Assembly (NCBI RefSeq): GCF_937425535.1
Contig: NZ_OW485601.1
Coordinates: 1,355,001 to 1,419,000, forward strand
Direction of reading: 5' to 3'
DNA from: Rhodovastum atsumiense
GTDB lineage: Bacteria; Pseudomonadota; Alphaproteobacteria; Acetobacterales; Acetobacteraceae
DNA length: 64,000 bases
Position numbers and translations under genes: made by a program. Each line of letters starts with the position of its first letter. Position 1 is the first letter of the stretch. The notes beneath the pieces are model-generated. The model saw only the letters and a list, made by a program, of their open reading frames with translations. It had not been told where the DNA came from and did not search any database. This document shows positions 37,392-46,700 of the stretch, piece by piece.

Positions 37392-39484
37392 GGCAATGCT
37401 TCCTTGCCTGCGGCGCGGGTCAGGGCGGCCTGGCGGCGCCCCTCCTCGGCGACCCGCTCCGGCGTGAACCCGAACTTGTCCTGCAGCACCGCCAGCGGCG
37501 CCGACGCGCCGAAGCTGCGCATGCCGATGATGGTGCCAGCCGATCCGACATAGCGGTCCCAGCCCAGCACCGCCGCCTGCTCGATGGCGACCCGGCCCGG
37601 GATGTCCGGCGGCAACACCTGGGCGCGATACGTCTCCGGCTGCTCCTCGAACAATTCCCAGGATGGCATGGAGACAACGCGCGTGCGCACGCCCTCGGCG
37701 GCGAGGCGCTCGCGCGCGGCAAGGGCGAGGCTCACCTCGCTGCCGCTGGCGATCAGGATCACCTCCGGCGCCCCGCCGTCCGCCTCGGCCAGCACATAGG
37801 CGCCGCGCGCCAGCCCCGAGGCGGGCGTCAAGGTGGCACGATCCAGCGTCGGCAGATTCTGCCGGCTGAGCACCAGGCAGGTCGGACGGGATTTATGGGT
37901 CACGGCAATCCGCCAGGCTTCCGCCACCTCATTGGCATCGGCTGGCCGGATCACCAGCAGGCCGGGAATGGCGCGCAGGCTGGCCAACTGTTCGACCGGC
38001 TGGTGCGTCGGCCCGTCCTCGCCGACACCGATGCTGTCATGGGTAAAGATATAGATCACCGGCAGTTCCATGATGGACGACAGCCGGATCGGCGGGCGCA
38101 TGTAGTCGCTGAAGATCAGGAACCCCGACGCGTAGGGACGCAGCCATGCCAGCGCCAGGCCGTTCGCGATCGAGCCCATGGCATGCTCGCGGATGCCGAA
38201 ATGCAGGTTGCGCCCACCCGGATTGTCCGCCGCGAAACTCCCGGCTCCCGCAAAGGTGAGATTGCTCTTGGTCGAAGGGGCGAGGTCGGCGGCACCGCCC
38301 AACAGCCATGGCAGGCGCGGCGCGATCGCGTTCAGCACCTTCTGGGAAGAATCGCGGCTGGCCACGCCATTCGCATCGGCGGGGAAAACGGGGATATCGG
38401 CATCCCAGCCCTCGGGCAGGTCGCCCCGCTCCATCAGATCCAGCTCCTGCGACAGATCCGGATGTGCGGCGCGGTAGCGCTGCCGCAAATCCTCCCATTC
38501 GGCATGGAGCCGGGCGCCACGCCGGCCGACCCCGGCGGCGAAATGCGCGCGCACCGCCTCGGGCACCAGGAAATGCGCGTCCTCCGGCCAGCCATAGGCG
38601 TGCTTGGCAAGGCGCACTTCCTCCTCTCCCAGCGGCTCGCCATGCGCCTCGCGCGTGCCCTGCCGGTGGGGGGCGCCGTAGCCGATGATGCTGCGCACCA
38701 GGATCAGGGTTGGCCGGTCATCCGCGCGGGTTTGCAGCGCGTCTGCCACTGCCGCCGTGTCGTTCGCATCGGCCACCTGCCGCACCGCCCAGCCATAGGC
38801 TTCGAACCGGCGGCCGACGTCGTCGCTGAAGGTGAGGCTCGTCGCGCCCTCGATGGTGATGGCGTTGCTGTCGTAGATCCAGGTCAGGTTCGACAGCCGC
38901 AAATGGCCCGCGAGCGACGCCGCCTCGTTGGAGACGCCCTCCATCATGTCGCCATCGCCGCACATGGCCCAGACGCGATGGTCGAACAGGGAAAAGCCTG
39001 GCCGGTTGTACCGCGCAGCCAGCCAGCGCTGTGCCATCGCCATGCCCACGCTGTTCGCCACCCCCTGGCCCAATGGCCCCGTGGTGGTCTCCACCCCCGC
39101 GGTCAGGCGATATTCCGGATGGCCGGGCGTACGGCTGCCGAGCTGGCGGAAGGCCTTGATGTCATCAAGGGAAACCGCTTCGCCGCCGGCCTCCCCATCG
39201 CGTACGCCCGTCAGGTGCAGCAGCGCGTACAGCAGCATGGAGGCGTGCCCGACCGACAGCACGAAACGGTCGCGATCGGGCCAGGACGGATGGGCGGGAT
39301 CGTAGCGCAGCACGCCCTGCCAGAGCGTGTAGGCCACCGGCGCGAGCGCCATGGGCGTGCCGGGATGCCCGGACTTCGCCTTCTGCACCGCGTCCATGGC
39401 CAGGGTGCGGATGGTGTTGATGCATAGCCAGTCGACAGGCAGGCCGGCTTCCATGCCCGTCCCGTGATCATGTTTGCCACTCAT
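37388..39484 (-). CDS. tkt: transketolase
   Basis: A 698-residue thiamine diphosphate enzyme moving two-carbon units. Markers: [20 protein letters not shown], the TPP motif [20 protein letters not shown], and [20 protein letters not shown] in the pyrimidine domain. The ATG at 39484 was chosen as the normal family start; the frame remains open upstream without a credible start. First gene of the tkt-tal-gnd-zwf operon, which feeds NADPH and pentose synthesis. Confidence 0.95.
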   Translation of the reverse strand: MSGKHDHGTGMEAGLPVDWLCINTIRTLAMDAVQKAKSGHPGTPMALAPVAYTLWQGVLRYDPAHPSWPDRDRFVLSVGHASMLLYALLHLTGVRDGEAGGEAVSLDDIKAFRQLGSRTPGHPEYRLTAGVETTTGPLGQGVANSVGMAMAQRWLAARYNRPGFSLFDHRVWAMCGDGDMMEGVSNEAASLAGHLRLSNLTWIYDSNAITIEGATSLTFSDDVGRRFEAYGWAVRQVADANDTAAVADALQTRADDRPTLILVRSIIGYGAPHRQGTREAHGEPLGEEEVRLAKHAYGWPEDAHFLVPEAVRAHFAAGVGRRGARLHAEWEDLRQRYRAAHPDLSQELDLMERGDLPEGWDADIPVFPADANGVASRDSSQKVLNAIAPRLPWLLGGAADLAPSTKSNLTFAGAGSFAADNPGGRNLHFGIREHAMGSIANGLALAWLRPYASGFLIFSDYMRPPIRLSSIMELPVIYIFTHDSIGVGEDGPTHQPVEQLASLRAIPGLLVIRPADANEVAEAWRIAVTHKSRPTCLVLSRQNLPTLDRATLTPASGLARGAYVLAEADGGAPEVILIASGSEVSLALAARERLAAEGVRTRVVSMPSWELFEEQPETYRAQVLPPDIPGRVAIEQAAVLGWDRYVGSAGTIIGMRSFGASAPLAVLQDKFGFTPERVAEEGRRQAALTRAAGKEALP

Positions 39485-39713
39485 GGCGCCCCCGAAGGAG
39501 TGAAGACCGGGCGCCGCTGCGCCTGATCGTCGACTGACAACGCAGGGATGGCGAAAGAGGACGCATGCCGCGGCACGATGACGACGATCCGGTGCGGCCC
39601 GACCACGAAAACGCGTAACTGCAAAAATTTGACGTGAATATATATTTAAACGCCCAATGTGCGTGTTTATATTGCCGGGGCTCGCACTGAGCATCTCAAC
39701 GAAGGAGCCCCAC

Positions 39714-40043
39714 ATGTCTGTCCTGTTGCAGGTCAACTTCACGCCGGGCCCGTCCCAGGTCGCGCAGACCGAGGACGACAAGCTCGAATCCGCCCGCCGG
39801 ATCGCCGAACTTCCCGGGCTTTCCTGGAAAATCTGGATCCACGACGAGGAGAACACCACGCGTGGTGGCATCTACCTGTTCGATGATCTCGCCCACGCCC
39901 GTGACTGGGGCGAGGAGCAGTTGCGCTCGCGCCTGACCGAAGCCGGCGCAAGCGACATCTCCATCCGCTATTTCACCATCAGCGAGGCCCCCAGCCGCAT
40001 CACCCGTGCGCCCCTCGAGGCCCACGAAGCCGCCGACGCCTGA
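39714..40043 (+). CDS. YdhR-type putative monooxygenase
   Basis: A 109-residue protein of the YdhR family, dimeric ferredoxin-like alpha/beta barrels. Family features are [30 protein letters not shown] and [21 protein letters not shown] at 39714 has GAAGGAGCCCCAC in front. The upstream 39620-39670 is AT-rich (GTGAATATATATTTAAACGC) and is the likely promoter. Enzymatic activity of this family is not well established. It stands next to the sulfur-related genes that follow and may belong with them. Confidence 0.8.
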   Translation: MSVLLQVNFTPGPSQVAQTEDDKLESARRIAELPGLSWKIWIHDEENTTRGGIYLFDDLAHARDWGEEQLRSRLTEAGASDISIRYFTISEAPSRITRAPLEAHEAADA

Positions 40044-40251
40044 CCGGTGCGATGGGACGCTGTGCCTGAGGCCGCAGCGTCCCCATCGGCTTCCGGAAGG
40101 GCCGGCACCGCCTGCCGGGCGGCAAGGCCAACCACTGCGATAAATCGTTCTTTCTTTAATTTGACATTCTCGATCGCATAAATAGACTTCTCCCCGGCAA
40201 AGAACCAGGGGGCCCTGCACCGTCTGCGGCGCGGCGGCAGGAGAGACGCAC

Positions 40252-40422
40252 ATGACCGCCGAACGGCGACGACATCTCATTGCCAGCGTGCTGGCGACCG
40301 GCGCCATGCCGGCGCGGCCTGCTCCGCAGCGTCCGTGCCGGCACGACGCCGCGCGGGCATCCCGGTCCGCCCCCCAGGCAGATCCTCGCCGCCGCTGGCT
40401 GACACAAAGGACCCATCGATGA
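40252..40422 (+). CDS. 56-codon upstream ORF coupled to the rhodanese gene
   Basis: A short frame starting MTAERRRHLIASVLATGAMP and ending RRWLTQRTHR. It has a good ribosome site (GCAGGAGAGACGCAC before ATG), and its stop overlaps the start of the rhodanese gene (ATGA at 40419-40422). The peptide is very basic, with a single cysteine. Such an arrangement is typical of a translated leader that couples or attenuates the next gene. A chance frame in GC-rich DNA cannot be excluded; the start-stop overlap and ribosome site are the only evidence. Confidence 0.45.
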   Translation: MTAERRRHLIASVLATGAMPARPAPQRPCRHDAARASRSAPQADPRRRWLTQRTHR

Positions 40423-42077
40423 CGCTGATCACCCAACCGCTGGCCACGGACAGCGCGGCGCAGTCGCCCGCTGTCCTGCCTGCGACCATCACGCCCGAGG
40501 AGTTGCGCCGGATCGCATTGAGCGGCGCCGAAATCGCCGTGGTGGATGTGCGCGAGGGCGATGCCTACATCAATGGCGGGCACATCTCGATCGCCGTCGA
40601 GTTGCCGCTGAGCGAGCTGGAGTTGAAGGCGCTGGCGCTGCTGCCGCGGCGCGGCATCACACTGGCGGTAACCGACGATGACGGCGAGAGCCTCGCCCCC
40701 CTGGCGGCACGGCGGCTTGCCGCCATCGGCTATACCGACGTGCGGGTGCTGGCCGGCGGGCTCGCCGGCTGGGTGGCGGCGGGTTTTCGCCTGATTACCG
40801 GCCAGCATGCGCTGAGCAAGGCGCTCGGCGAGGTGATCGAGCGTCGCGACCACACGCCGCGCATCACCGCCGAAGAGCTGCGCGACCGCTTCGCCGCAGG
40901 CGAAGAGTTCGTGGTGTTCGACACCCGCCCGCTCGACGAGTTCCATTTCATCTCGCTGCCGGAGGGCATTGCCGCCCCTGGCGCGGAATTGCTGCATCGC
41001 GTGTTCGATGCGGTGCCTTCGTCACAGACGCCGATCGTGGTCAACTGCGCCGGCCGGACGCGCGCGATCATCGGCGCCCAGGCGCTGATCAATGCCGGAC
41101 TGCCCAACCCGGTGGTCTCGCTGGAGAACGGCACCGCCGCCTGGCAGCTCGCCGGTCTAGCCCCGGTGCATGGCGCCACGCGCGAAGCCGCCCGGCCGTC
41201 CGCGACAGGGCTGACAAAGGCGAAGGAGGCGCAACACCGCCTCGCGCAACGCTTCGGCATCGTGCCGCTCTCGCCAGAGCAGCTCACGGCCTTTCGCAAC
41301 GCGGCTGATGCGCGAACACTCTATCTCTACGACATCCGCACCGCGGGGGAGTTCGCCGCGGGCCACCTGCCCGGCAGCCGCCATGCCGCCGGCGGCCAAC
41401 TGGTGCAGAATACCGATCGCTTCATCGGCACGCGACAGGGACGCATCGTGCTGATCGACGATGCCGACCTGGTGCGCGCCACCATCACCGCTTCCTGGCT
41501 GCTGCAACTCGGCCTTGCCGACGTCCACGTCTATCCCGCCTCTCCCGGGGAACTGAATGAAACCGGGCCGGTCGACGACCCGCTGCCACCCTTGCCGGCG
41601 CCGGCGGCAACGATCGCGCCGCAGGCACTCTCCCGCCTGCTTGCCGGCAACCACGCCGTGGTGATCGACCTCGATCCGGCGGAACCCTATCACCGGATCC
41701 GCCGCCATATCCCCGGCGCACGCGTCGGCCGGCGCGGCACGCTCGCGGCCCGTCTCGCCAGCCTGCCGGATACGATACCCGTCGTGCTGACCTCGAAGGA
41801 TGGCCGGCTCGCGGCGCTGGCGGCGGCCGATCTGCACGGGGCCACATCGCGCGAGCTGCTGGTGCTGGAAGGCGGCACCGACGGCTGGATCGACGCCGGC
41901 CTCGGCTTCGAGACCGGCGTCGACCAGCTTCCGCTCGATCCTTCCGAGGCCTTGCCGCAACCGCTGACGCTGGACCAGCGGCGGGCCTATTTCGACAGCT
42001 ACGTTGCCTGGGGCCATGTGATCGGCGAGGAACTCGCACAGGACGGGCTGGTGCAGTTCCCCCGGTTTTCTCCCTGA
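40419..42077 (+). CDS. four-domain rhodanese-like sulfurtransferase with one cysteine
   Basis: About 552 residues made of four rhodanese folds (around 22-125, 140-255, 285-380 and 398-500). Rhodaneses carry sulfane sulfur on an active-site Cys. Only domain 2 has it: Cys210 in IVVNCAGRTRAIIGAQ. The matching loops are AVTDDDGES, VLIDDADLV and VLTSKDGRL in domains 1, 3 and 4. Cys210 is the only cysteine in the protein. ATG 40419 is preceded by AAAGGA and coupled to a small upstream frame. It heads the sulfur-related region; a role in handling sulfur released from an organosulfur substrate is inferred. Confidence 0.88.
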   Translation: MTLITQPLATDSAAQSPAVLPATITPEELRRIALSGAEIAVVDVREGDAYINGGHISIAVELPLSELELKALALLPRRGITLAVTDDDGESLAPLAARRLAAIGYTDVRVLAGGLAGWVAAGFRLITGQHALSKALGEVIERRDHTPRITAEELRDRFAAGEEFVVFDTRPLDEFHFISLPEGIAAPGAELLHRVFDAVPSSQTPIVVNCAGRTRAIIGAQALINAGLPNPVVSLENGTAAWQLAGLAPVHGATREAARPSATGLTKAKEAQHRLAQRFGIVPLSPEQLTAFRNAADARTLYLYDIRTAGEFAAGHLPGSRHAAGGQLVQNTDRFIGTRQGRIVLIDDADLVRATITASWLLQLGLADVHVYPASPGELNETGPVDDPLPPLPAPAATIAPQALSRLLAGNHAVVIDLDPAEPYHRIRRHIPGARVGRRGTLAARLASLPDTIPVVLTSKDGRLAALAAADLHGATSRELLVLEGGTDGWIDAGLGFETGVDQLPLDPSEALPQPLTLDQRRAYFDSYVAWGHVIGEELAQDGLVQFPRFSP

Positions 42078-42177
42078 TCAGGCTGTCTCATGGAATGCCG
42101 GCATCGCCGTCCCGCGTGCGGGCCGGCGATCGGCGGCACCACCATTCGCAGGGCGTGCATAGCAAGAGGGAACCGGC

Positions 42178-43524
42178 ATGACCGACACGCGTCGCCAGCT
42201 TACGCTCAACCTGTTCATCTATCCGGGCGGGCATCACGAGGCCGCCTGGCGCTACCTCGCCGCCGAGCCCGAGCGCGCGCTCGACATCACCTACTACCAG
42301 GACCTCGCGCGCAAGGCGGAAGCGGCGAAGCTCGACGCCGTGTTCTTCGCCGACGGCCCGGCCCTGCCCGACAAGATCCGCTTCGGACCGCGCGTGCGGC
42401 CGGAACCGATCACCTGGCTCACCGCCATCGCCGTCGCCACCAGCCGCATCGGGCTGATCGGCACGGCGTCCACCAGCTACTACGAGCCCTACAACCTGGT
42501 CCGCCTGTTCGCCTCGCTGGACCACATCTCGGGCGGGCGCGCGGGGTGGAACATCGTCACCACCTCGGCGGAGAACGCCGCCTTCAATTTCGGCCAGCCG
42601 GCACAGCAGCCGCATGCCGAACGCTACCAGCGCGCCGCCGAGTTCGTCGACGTCGTCAGCAAGCTCTGGGATTCCTGGGAAGACGACGCGCTGGTGATCG
42701 ACAAGGCGGCAGGCATCTATGCCGACGAGACGCGCATCCACGACATCGAGCACATCGGCCCGCATTTCCGCGTCAAGGGCGCGCTGACGGTGCCGCGCTC
42801 GCCGCAGGGGCGGCCGGTCTATGTGCAGGCAGGCTCCTCGCCCGCCGGCCGCTCCTTCGCCGCGCGCTATGCGGAGGCGATCTTCACCGCCCATCAGACC
42901 ATCGACAGCGCCCGCGCCTTCTACGCCGACGTGAAGGCGCAGGCCGCGGCGCTCGGCCGTGATCCCGACCATATCCGCATCCTGCCCGGCATCAGCCCGT
43001 TCATCGCCAGCACCGAGGCGGAAGCCCGCCAGTTGCAGCAGGAGATCGACGACCTGATCCAGCCGGCCTACTCGATCAGCCAACTGCGCGACTTCACCGG
43101 CATCGACCTGACCGGCTACGACCTCGACGCCCCGTTCCCGCAACACCTGATCGACCAGCACACCACGCGCGGCCACACCAGCCGTACGCAGTTGATCTTC
43201 GACCTGGTGCGCAGCGAGGGGCTGACCATCCGCCAGCTCATCCGGCGCCTCGCCGGGGCGCGCGGGCACTATGTGGTGGCCGGCACGCCGGAGCAGATCG
43301 CCGACATCATCGAGGCCTGGGGCACCAGCGGCGCCGCCGACGGCTTCAACGTGATGCCGCCCTGGCTGACCGGCGGGTTCGATCGCTTCGCCGAGCACGT
43401 GGTGCCGATCCTGCGCCAGCGCGGCCTGTTCCGCGAGGACTACACCAGCACCACGCTGCGCGGCCATTTCGGCCTGCCGCGCCCGGACAGCCAGTTCGCC
43501 ACGGCGTTGCGCAAGAGCGCCTGA
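42178..43524 (+). CDS. LLM-class flavin monooxygenase (DszA/NtaA/SnaA family)
   Basis: A 448-residue bacterial-luciferase-like monooxygenase, using FMNH2 from a separate reductase. Family blocks include TASTSYYEPYNLVRLFASLD, ISGGRAGWNIVTTSAENAA, LWDSWEDDALVIDKAAGIYA and VPRSPQGRPVYVQAGSSP, all in the positions known from DszA, NtaA and EmoA; length agrees. DszA opens dibenzothiophene sulfone; related enzymes act on nitrilotriacetate or other substrates, so the target here is open. GAGGG precedes the ATG. Nearby SsuABC-type transporters and a DszB-like protein point to organosulfur use. Confidence 0.85.
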   Translation: MTDTRRQLTLNLFIYPGGHHEAAWRYLAAEPERALDITYYQDLARKAEAAKLDAVFFADGPALPDKIRFGPRVRPEPITWLTAIAVATSRIGLIGTASTSYYEPYNLVRLFASLDHISGGRAGWNIVTTSAENAAFNFGQPAQQPHAERYQRAAEFVDVVSKLWDSWEDDALVIDKAAGIYADETRIHDIEHIGPHFRVKGALTVPRSPQGRPVYVQAGSSPAGRSFAARYAEAIFTAHQTIDSARAFYADVKAQAAALGRDPDHIRILPGISPFIASTEAEARQLQQEIDDLIQPAYSISQLRDFTGIDLTGYDLDAPFPQHLIDQHTTRGHTSRTQLIFDLVRSEGLTIRQLIRRLAGARGHYVVAGTPEQIADIIEAWGTSGAADGFNVMPPWLTGGFDRFAEHVVPILRQRGLFREDYTSTTLRGHFGLPRPDSQFATALRKSA

Positions 43525-43547
43525 CCAGACCGCAGCCTCCGGCTGCG

Positions 43548-43573
43548 CGCCAGCGTGCCACGGCACGCTGGCG
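43548..43573 (+). terminator. hairpin after the flavin monooxygenase gene
   Basis: CGCCAGCGTGC-CACG-GCACGCTGGCG forms an 11-bp perfect stem with a four-base loop, 23 bases after the stop at 43524. A smaller GCAGCC/GGCTGC hairpin lies before it. There is no T tract, so factor-assisted termination or transcript protection is as likely as intrinsic termination. Confidence 0.55.
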
Positions 43574-43690
43574 TCGGGCAGGCGCCCATGCGACATACAA
43601 ACAGCGATTTAAATACGTTGTTCATAGTTGACGACGCAGATATCATCCATTTAAAATATGTATAACTGTTAATTCACGACGAGATGCACC

Positions 43691-44557
43691 ATGTCGGCGA
43701 GCGTCCCTGCCGGTCCTCTCCGACCCACCTCACCACCGGGATTGACCGACGCGGCAGCCGCGGTGGCACGGCCGCGCCGGAACGTGGCGGGGGTGGTGAG
43801 CCAGCTCGCCGGCTGGGCCGTGCCGGTGCTGCTGCTGGTCCTGTGGGAAGCCGCCGCCCGCGCCGGACTGCTCTCGCCCCAGGTACTGCCGGCGCCAAGC
43901 CGCGTCGCGATCACCGCGGCGAAGCTGCTGGAAACCGGCCAACTGGTCCATGACCTTGGCATCAGCCTCGCCCGTGCCGCCGCGGGATTTGCCATCGGCG
44001 GCAGCATCGGCTTCCTGCTCGGCGCCGCGGTCGGGCTGTCGCGGCTCGCCGAATTGCTGTTCGACCGCAGCATCCAGATGGTGCGCGCCATTCCCTTCCT
44101 GGCGCTGCTGCCGCTGGTGATCGTCTGGTTCGGCGTCGGCGAGGGCGCCAAGATCTTCCTGGTCTCGCTCGGCGTGATGTTCCCGCTCTACATCACCACC
44201 GTGCTCGGCATCCGCCAGGTCGACCCCAAACTGGTGGAACTCGGCCGGGTCCGTGGCCTCGGCAGCCTCGGCCGCATTCGCTGGATCGTGCTGCCTGGCG
44301 CGCTTCCCTCCATCCTCGCCGGCGTACGCTATGCGCTGGCGACCGCGTGGCTTGCCCTGGTGGTCGGCGAGACCATCGGCGCGGATGCCGGCATCGGCTT
44401 CATGGCGATGGATGCGCGCGAATTCCTGCGCACCGACGTGATCGTGCTGGCGATCCTGATCTATGCCGGCATCGGCGTGCTGGCGGACGCCATCGCCCGG
44501 ATGTTGGAACGGCGGCTGCTGGCCTGGCATCCCAACTACGCCGGGGATGATCCATGA
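43691..44557 (+). CDS. SsuC/TauC-type ABC transporter permease
   Basis: A 288-residue inner-membrane permease of the nitrate/sulfonate/taurine family. N-terminal helix around AVPVLLLVLWEAAARAGLLS; EAA loop ELGRVRGLGSLGRIRWIVLP; VRYALATAWLALVVGETIGA is a family signature. It opens the first transporter operon (permease-ATPase-binding protein) and overlaps the ATPase gene by ATGA. The AT-rich stretch 43600-43680 before it probably holds the promoter. Confidence 0.9.
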   Translation: MSASVPAGPLRPTSPPGLTDAAAAVARPRRNVAGVVSQLAGWAVPVLLLVLWEAAARAGLLSPQVLPAPSRVAITAAKLLETGQLVHDLGISLARAAAGFAIGGSIGFLLGAAVGLSRLAELLFDRSIQMVRAIPFLALLPLVIVWFGVGEGAKIFLVSLGVMFPLYITTVLGIRQVDPKLVELGRVRGLGSLGRIRWIVLPGALPSILAGVRYALATAWLALVVGETIGADAGIGFMAMDAREFLRTDVIVLAILIYAGIGVLADAIARMLERRLLAWHPNYAGDDP

Positions 44558-45282
44558 CCGCCGCGCCACCGGCGGAAGCCCACGCCGTCGAGGTCACCGC
44601 CCTGCGCCGCGCCTGGGGCGGGCGGGTGGTGATCGACGGACTCGACCTGTCCATCCGCCGCGGCGAGTTCGTCGCGCTACTGGGCGAAAGCGGTTGCGGC
44701 AAGACGACGCTGCTGCGCGCGATCGCCGGACTCGATCCGGTCGCGAACGGCCGCATCGCCCTGGACACCGGCGCGCGCCCGGCCGTGGTGTTCCAGGAGC
44801 CGCGCCTGCTGCCCTGGGCGTCGCTGTGGCGCAACGTCGCCCTCGGGCTCGACCGGCCGGACGCCCGCGCCCGCGCGCAGGCGGCGCTGGCCGAGGTGGG
44901 CCTGGGCGACCGCCTGGATGACTGGCCGCGCCGGCTCTCGGGCGGCCAGGCGCAACGGGTGGCCCTGGCCCGCGCGCTGGTGCAGCAGCCGACGCTGATG
45001 CTGCTGGACGAACCCTTCGCGGCCCTCGACGCCCTCACCCGCATCCGCATGCACGCGCTGGTGCGCGAGCTGGTGGCACGCCACCGCCCCGGCGTGTTGC
45101 TGGTGACGCATGACGTCGACGAGGCGCTGGCGCTCGCCGACCGCGCGCTGGTGATGCGCAACGGACGCATCGCCGCCGGGCACGCGATCACCCGCGCCAC
45201 GGCGGCCCTGCCTCCCCTGCGCGCCACCCTGCTGGCCGAACTCGGCGTCGGCGCACGCGCAGACAGCTCCGCCGAAACCTGA
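44554..45282 (+). CDS. SsuB/TauB-type ABC transporter ATPase
   Basis: A 242-residue ATPase. Walker A LLGESGCGKTTLLRAI, Q-loop VVFQEPRLLPWASLWRNV, signature LSGGQAQRVALARAL, Walker B LMLLDEPFAALD and switch VTHDVDEAL are all intact. Q-loop RLLPW is typical of the sulfonate/nitrate family. It overlaps the permease by ATGA and is followed after 28 bases by the binding protein. Confidence 0.92.
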   Translation: MTAAPPAEAHAVEVTALRRAWGGRVVIDGLDLSIRRGEFVALLGESGCGKTTLLRAIAGLDPVANGRIALDTGARPAVVFQEPRLLPWASLWRNVALGLDRPDARARAQAALAEVGLGDRLDDWPRRLSGGQAQRVALARALVQQPTLMLLDEPFAALDALTRIRMHALVRELVARHRPGVLLVTHDVDEALALADRALVMRNGRIAAGHAITRATAALPPLRATLLAELGVGARADSSAET

Positions 45283-45310
45283 CGCCATGCGGTCTGCCAG
45301 GAGGTCCCCG

Positions 45311-46288
45311 ATGCCGCACCGATTGCTGCCCCGCCGCACGCTGCTGGCCAGCCCCTTGCTGGGCGCCGCCCTGGCGCTGCCGGGCCGCGACGCCAGCGGC
45401 CGCACCACGGATGTCGTGCGGCTCACCTGGGGACTCGGCAACATCACCCTGATCGCCAAGGTCCGCGGCGAGCTGGAAAGGACGCTGGCTGCCCAGGGGA
45501 TCCGGGTGGAATGGGTCGGCCCGTTCCCCAACCACGCGCCAACGCTGCAGGCCGTCACCGGCAACAGCGCCGATTTCAGCTTCGGCGGCAGCACCACGCC
45601 GGCCCTCGCCACCATCATCGCGGGGGCCCCACTCGTGTTCGCCCAGTTCTTCGTCTACGAGCCGCGCACCACCGCGATCATCGCGCGCGACGGTTCGGGC
45701 ATCGACCGCATCGAGGATCTGGCGGGCCGCTCGGTCGCGGTCAACCGCTCCGGGCTTGGCGAGTTCCTGCTGGTGGCGGCGCTGGAAAAGCATCGTGTCG
45801 ACCGCAGCCGCGTGCGCTTCGTCTATCTCAACCCGCCGGAGGCGGGACCGGCCTTCGGTTCCGGCAAGGTCGACGCGTGGTCGATGTGGAGCCCGGTGGT
45901 GGACGTGGCGCGCATCGACTACAAGGCACATGACCTGTTCATCGAGGGACGTGACCTCGACTTCCAGATCGACTTCACCTCCTTCGTCACCCGTCGCCGT
46001 TTCGCCGAGGAAAATCCCGACCTGGTGCGCGCGGTGAATGCGGCGCTTGCCGCCGAAGGCGCCTGGGCCAACGAAAACATCATCGAGGCGGAGAAGATCA
46101 GCCAGGCGCAGGCAAAATACAGCGACGCCATCCGTGACGCCTTCATCGCCAAGCGCCGGCACTACCGCTTCATTCCGGTCACCAACGCGGACTTCATCGC
46201 CGGGCTGCAACGTGCAGCGGACTGGCTGACCGCGCGCCGCGTGCTGCCCGACAAGGTGGTGGTCGCCGATCACCTGGCGCGGCTGTGA
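45311..46288 (+). CDS. SsuA-like sulfonate-type substrate-binding protein
   Basis: A 325-residue periplasmic protein. Signal sequence with two arginines (PRRTLLASPLLGAALALPGR) suggests Tat or Sec export. The mature part has LTWGLGNITLIAKVRGELER, AVTGNSADFSFGGSTTPALA and GRSVAVNRSGLGEFLLVAAL, the NMT1/SsuA-like fold. AGGAGG stands six bases before ATG 45311, so an ATG 24 bases upstream is less likely. It would bring an aliphatic sulfonate-like molecule to the preceding permease; the precise ligand is unknown. Confidence 0.88.
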   Translation: MPHRLLPRRTLLASPLLGAALALPGRDASGRTTDVVRLTWGLGNITLIAKVRGELERTLAAQGIRVEWVGPFPNHAPTLQAVTGNSADFSFGGSTTPALATIIAGAPLVFAQFFVYEPRTTAIIARDGSGIDRIEDLAGRSVAVNRSGLGEFLLVAALEKHRVDRSRVRFVYLNPPEAGPAFGSGKVDAWSMWSPVVDVARIDYKAHDLFIEGRDLDFQIDFTSFVTRRRFAEENPDLVRAVNAALAAEGAWANENIIEAEKISQAQAKYSDAIRDAFIAKRRHYRFIPVTNADFIAGLQRAADWLTARRVLPDKVVVADHLARL

Positions 46289-46316
46289 CCGCCCCGTCCG
46301 CGCAAGGAACCCTGAC

Positions 46317-46700
46317 ATGACCGACATCCCGATCCTGCTCGACCGTGCCTCGGTGACCGAGGCGATCGCCGACTACCTGCTGCAGGTGAACTACCGCGGC
46401 TATCGCCCCGATCCGCGCAAGGTGCTGGCGGTGCGCCGCTCCGACCGGACCGCCTGGCTGCGCAACGCCGCCACCCCGGTGCGCTGGGAGGTCTACTACT
46501 TCATCGAAGGCGAGTTGTTCCCTGAGCGCGGTGCCACGCGGCTTGCCGAGGGTGAAACCCCGCGCGCCCATGCCGAACGCCTGGTGGCCGGGATCTGGGA
46601 CGAGCTCTGGGTGTGGAACGCCTACGATTTCACGCCCACCAGCGGCGGGCTGCAGGGCGAACCGGGCTTCCCGCCGCAGCGCGCGGAGGCCGTGCGATGA
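46317..46700 (+). CDS. conserved-looking hypothetical protein
   Basis: A 127-residue soluble protein: LDRASVTEAIADYLLQVNYR, GYRPDPRKVLAVRRSDRTAW, then VRWEVYYFIEGELFPERGAT and WDELWVWNAYDF. No cofactor or catalytic motif is recognised and there is no signal. It lies 28 bases after the binding protein gene and overlaps the QueG-like gene by ATGA, so it is part of this operon. Confidence 0.7.
   Translation: MTDIPILLDRASVTEAIADYLLQVNYRGYRPDPRKVLAVRRSDRTAWLRNAATPVRWEVYYFIEGELFPERGATRLAEGETPRAHAERLVAGIWDELWVWNAYDFTPTSGGLQGEPGFPPQRAEAVR

Noticed and set aside
37334-39427. 697-codon plus-strand open frame opposite tkt
   Set aside because: Antisense artefact of codon bias; transketolase motifs are clear on the other strand.
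42090-42177. Cys-codon-rich leader frame before the flavin monooxygenase gene
   Set aside because: Three TGC codons occur, but there is no ribosome site and the frame runs on through the gene as a shadow, so it is not supported.
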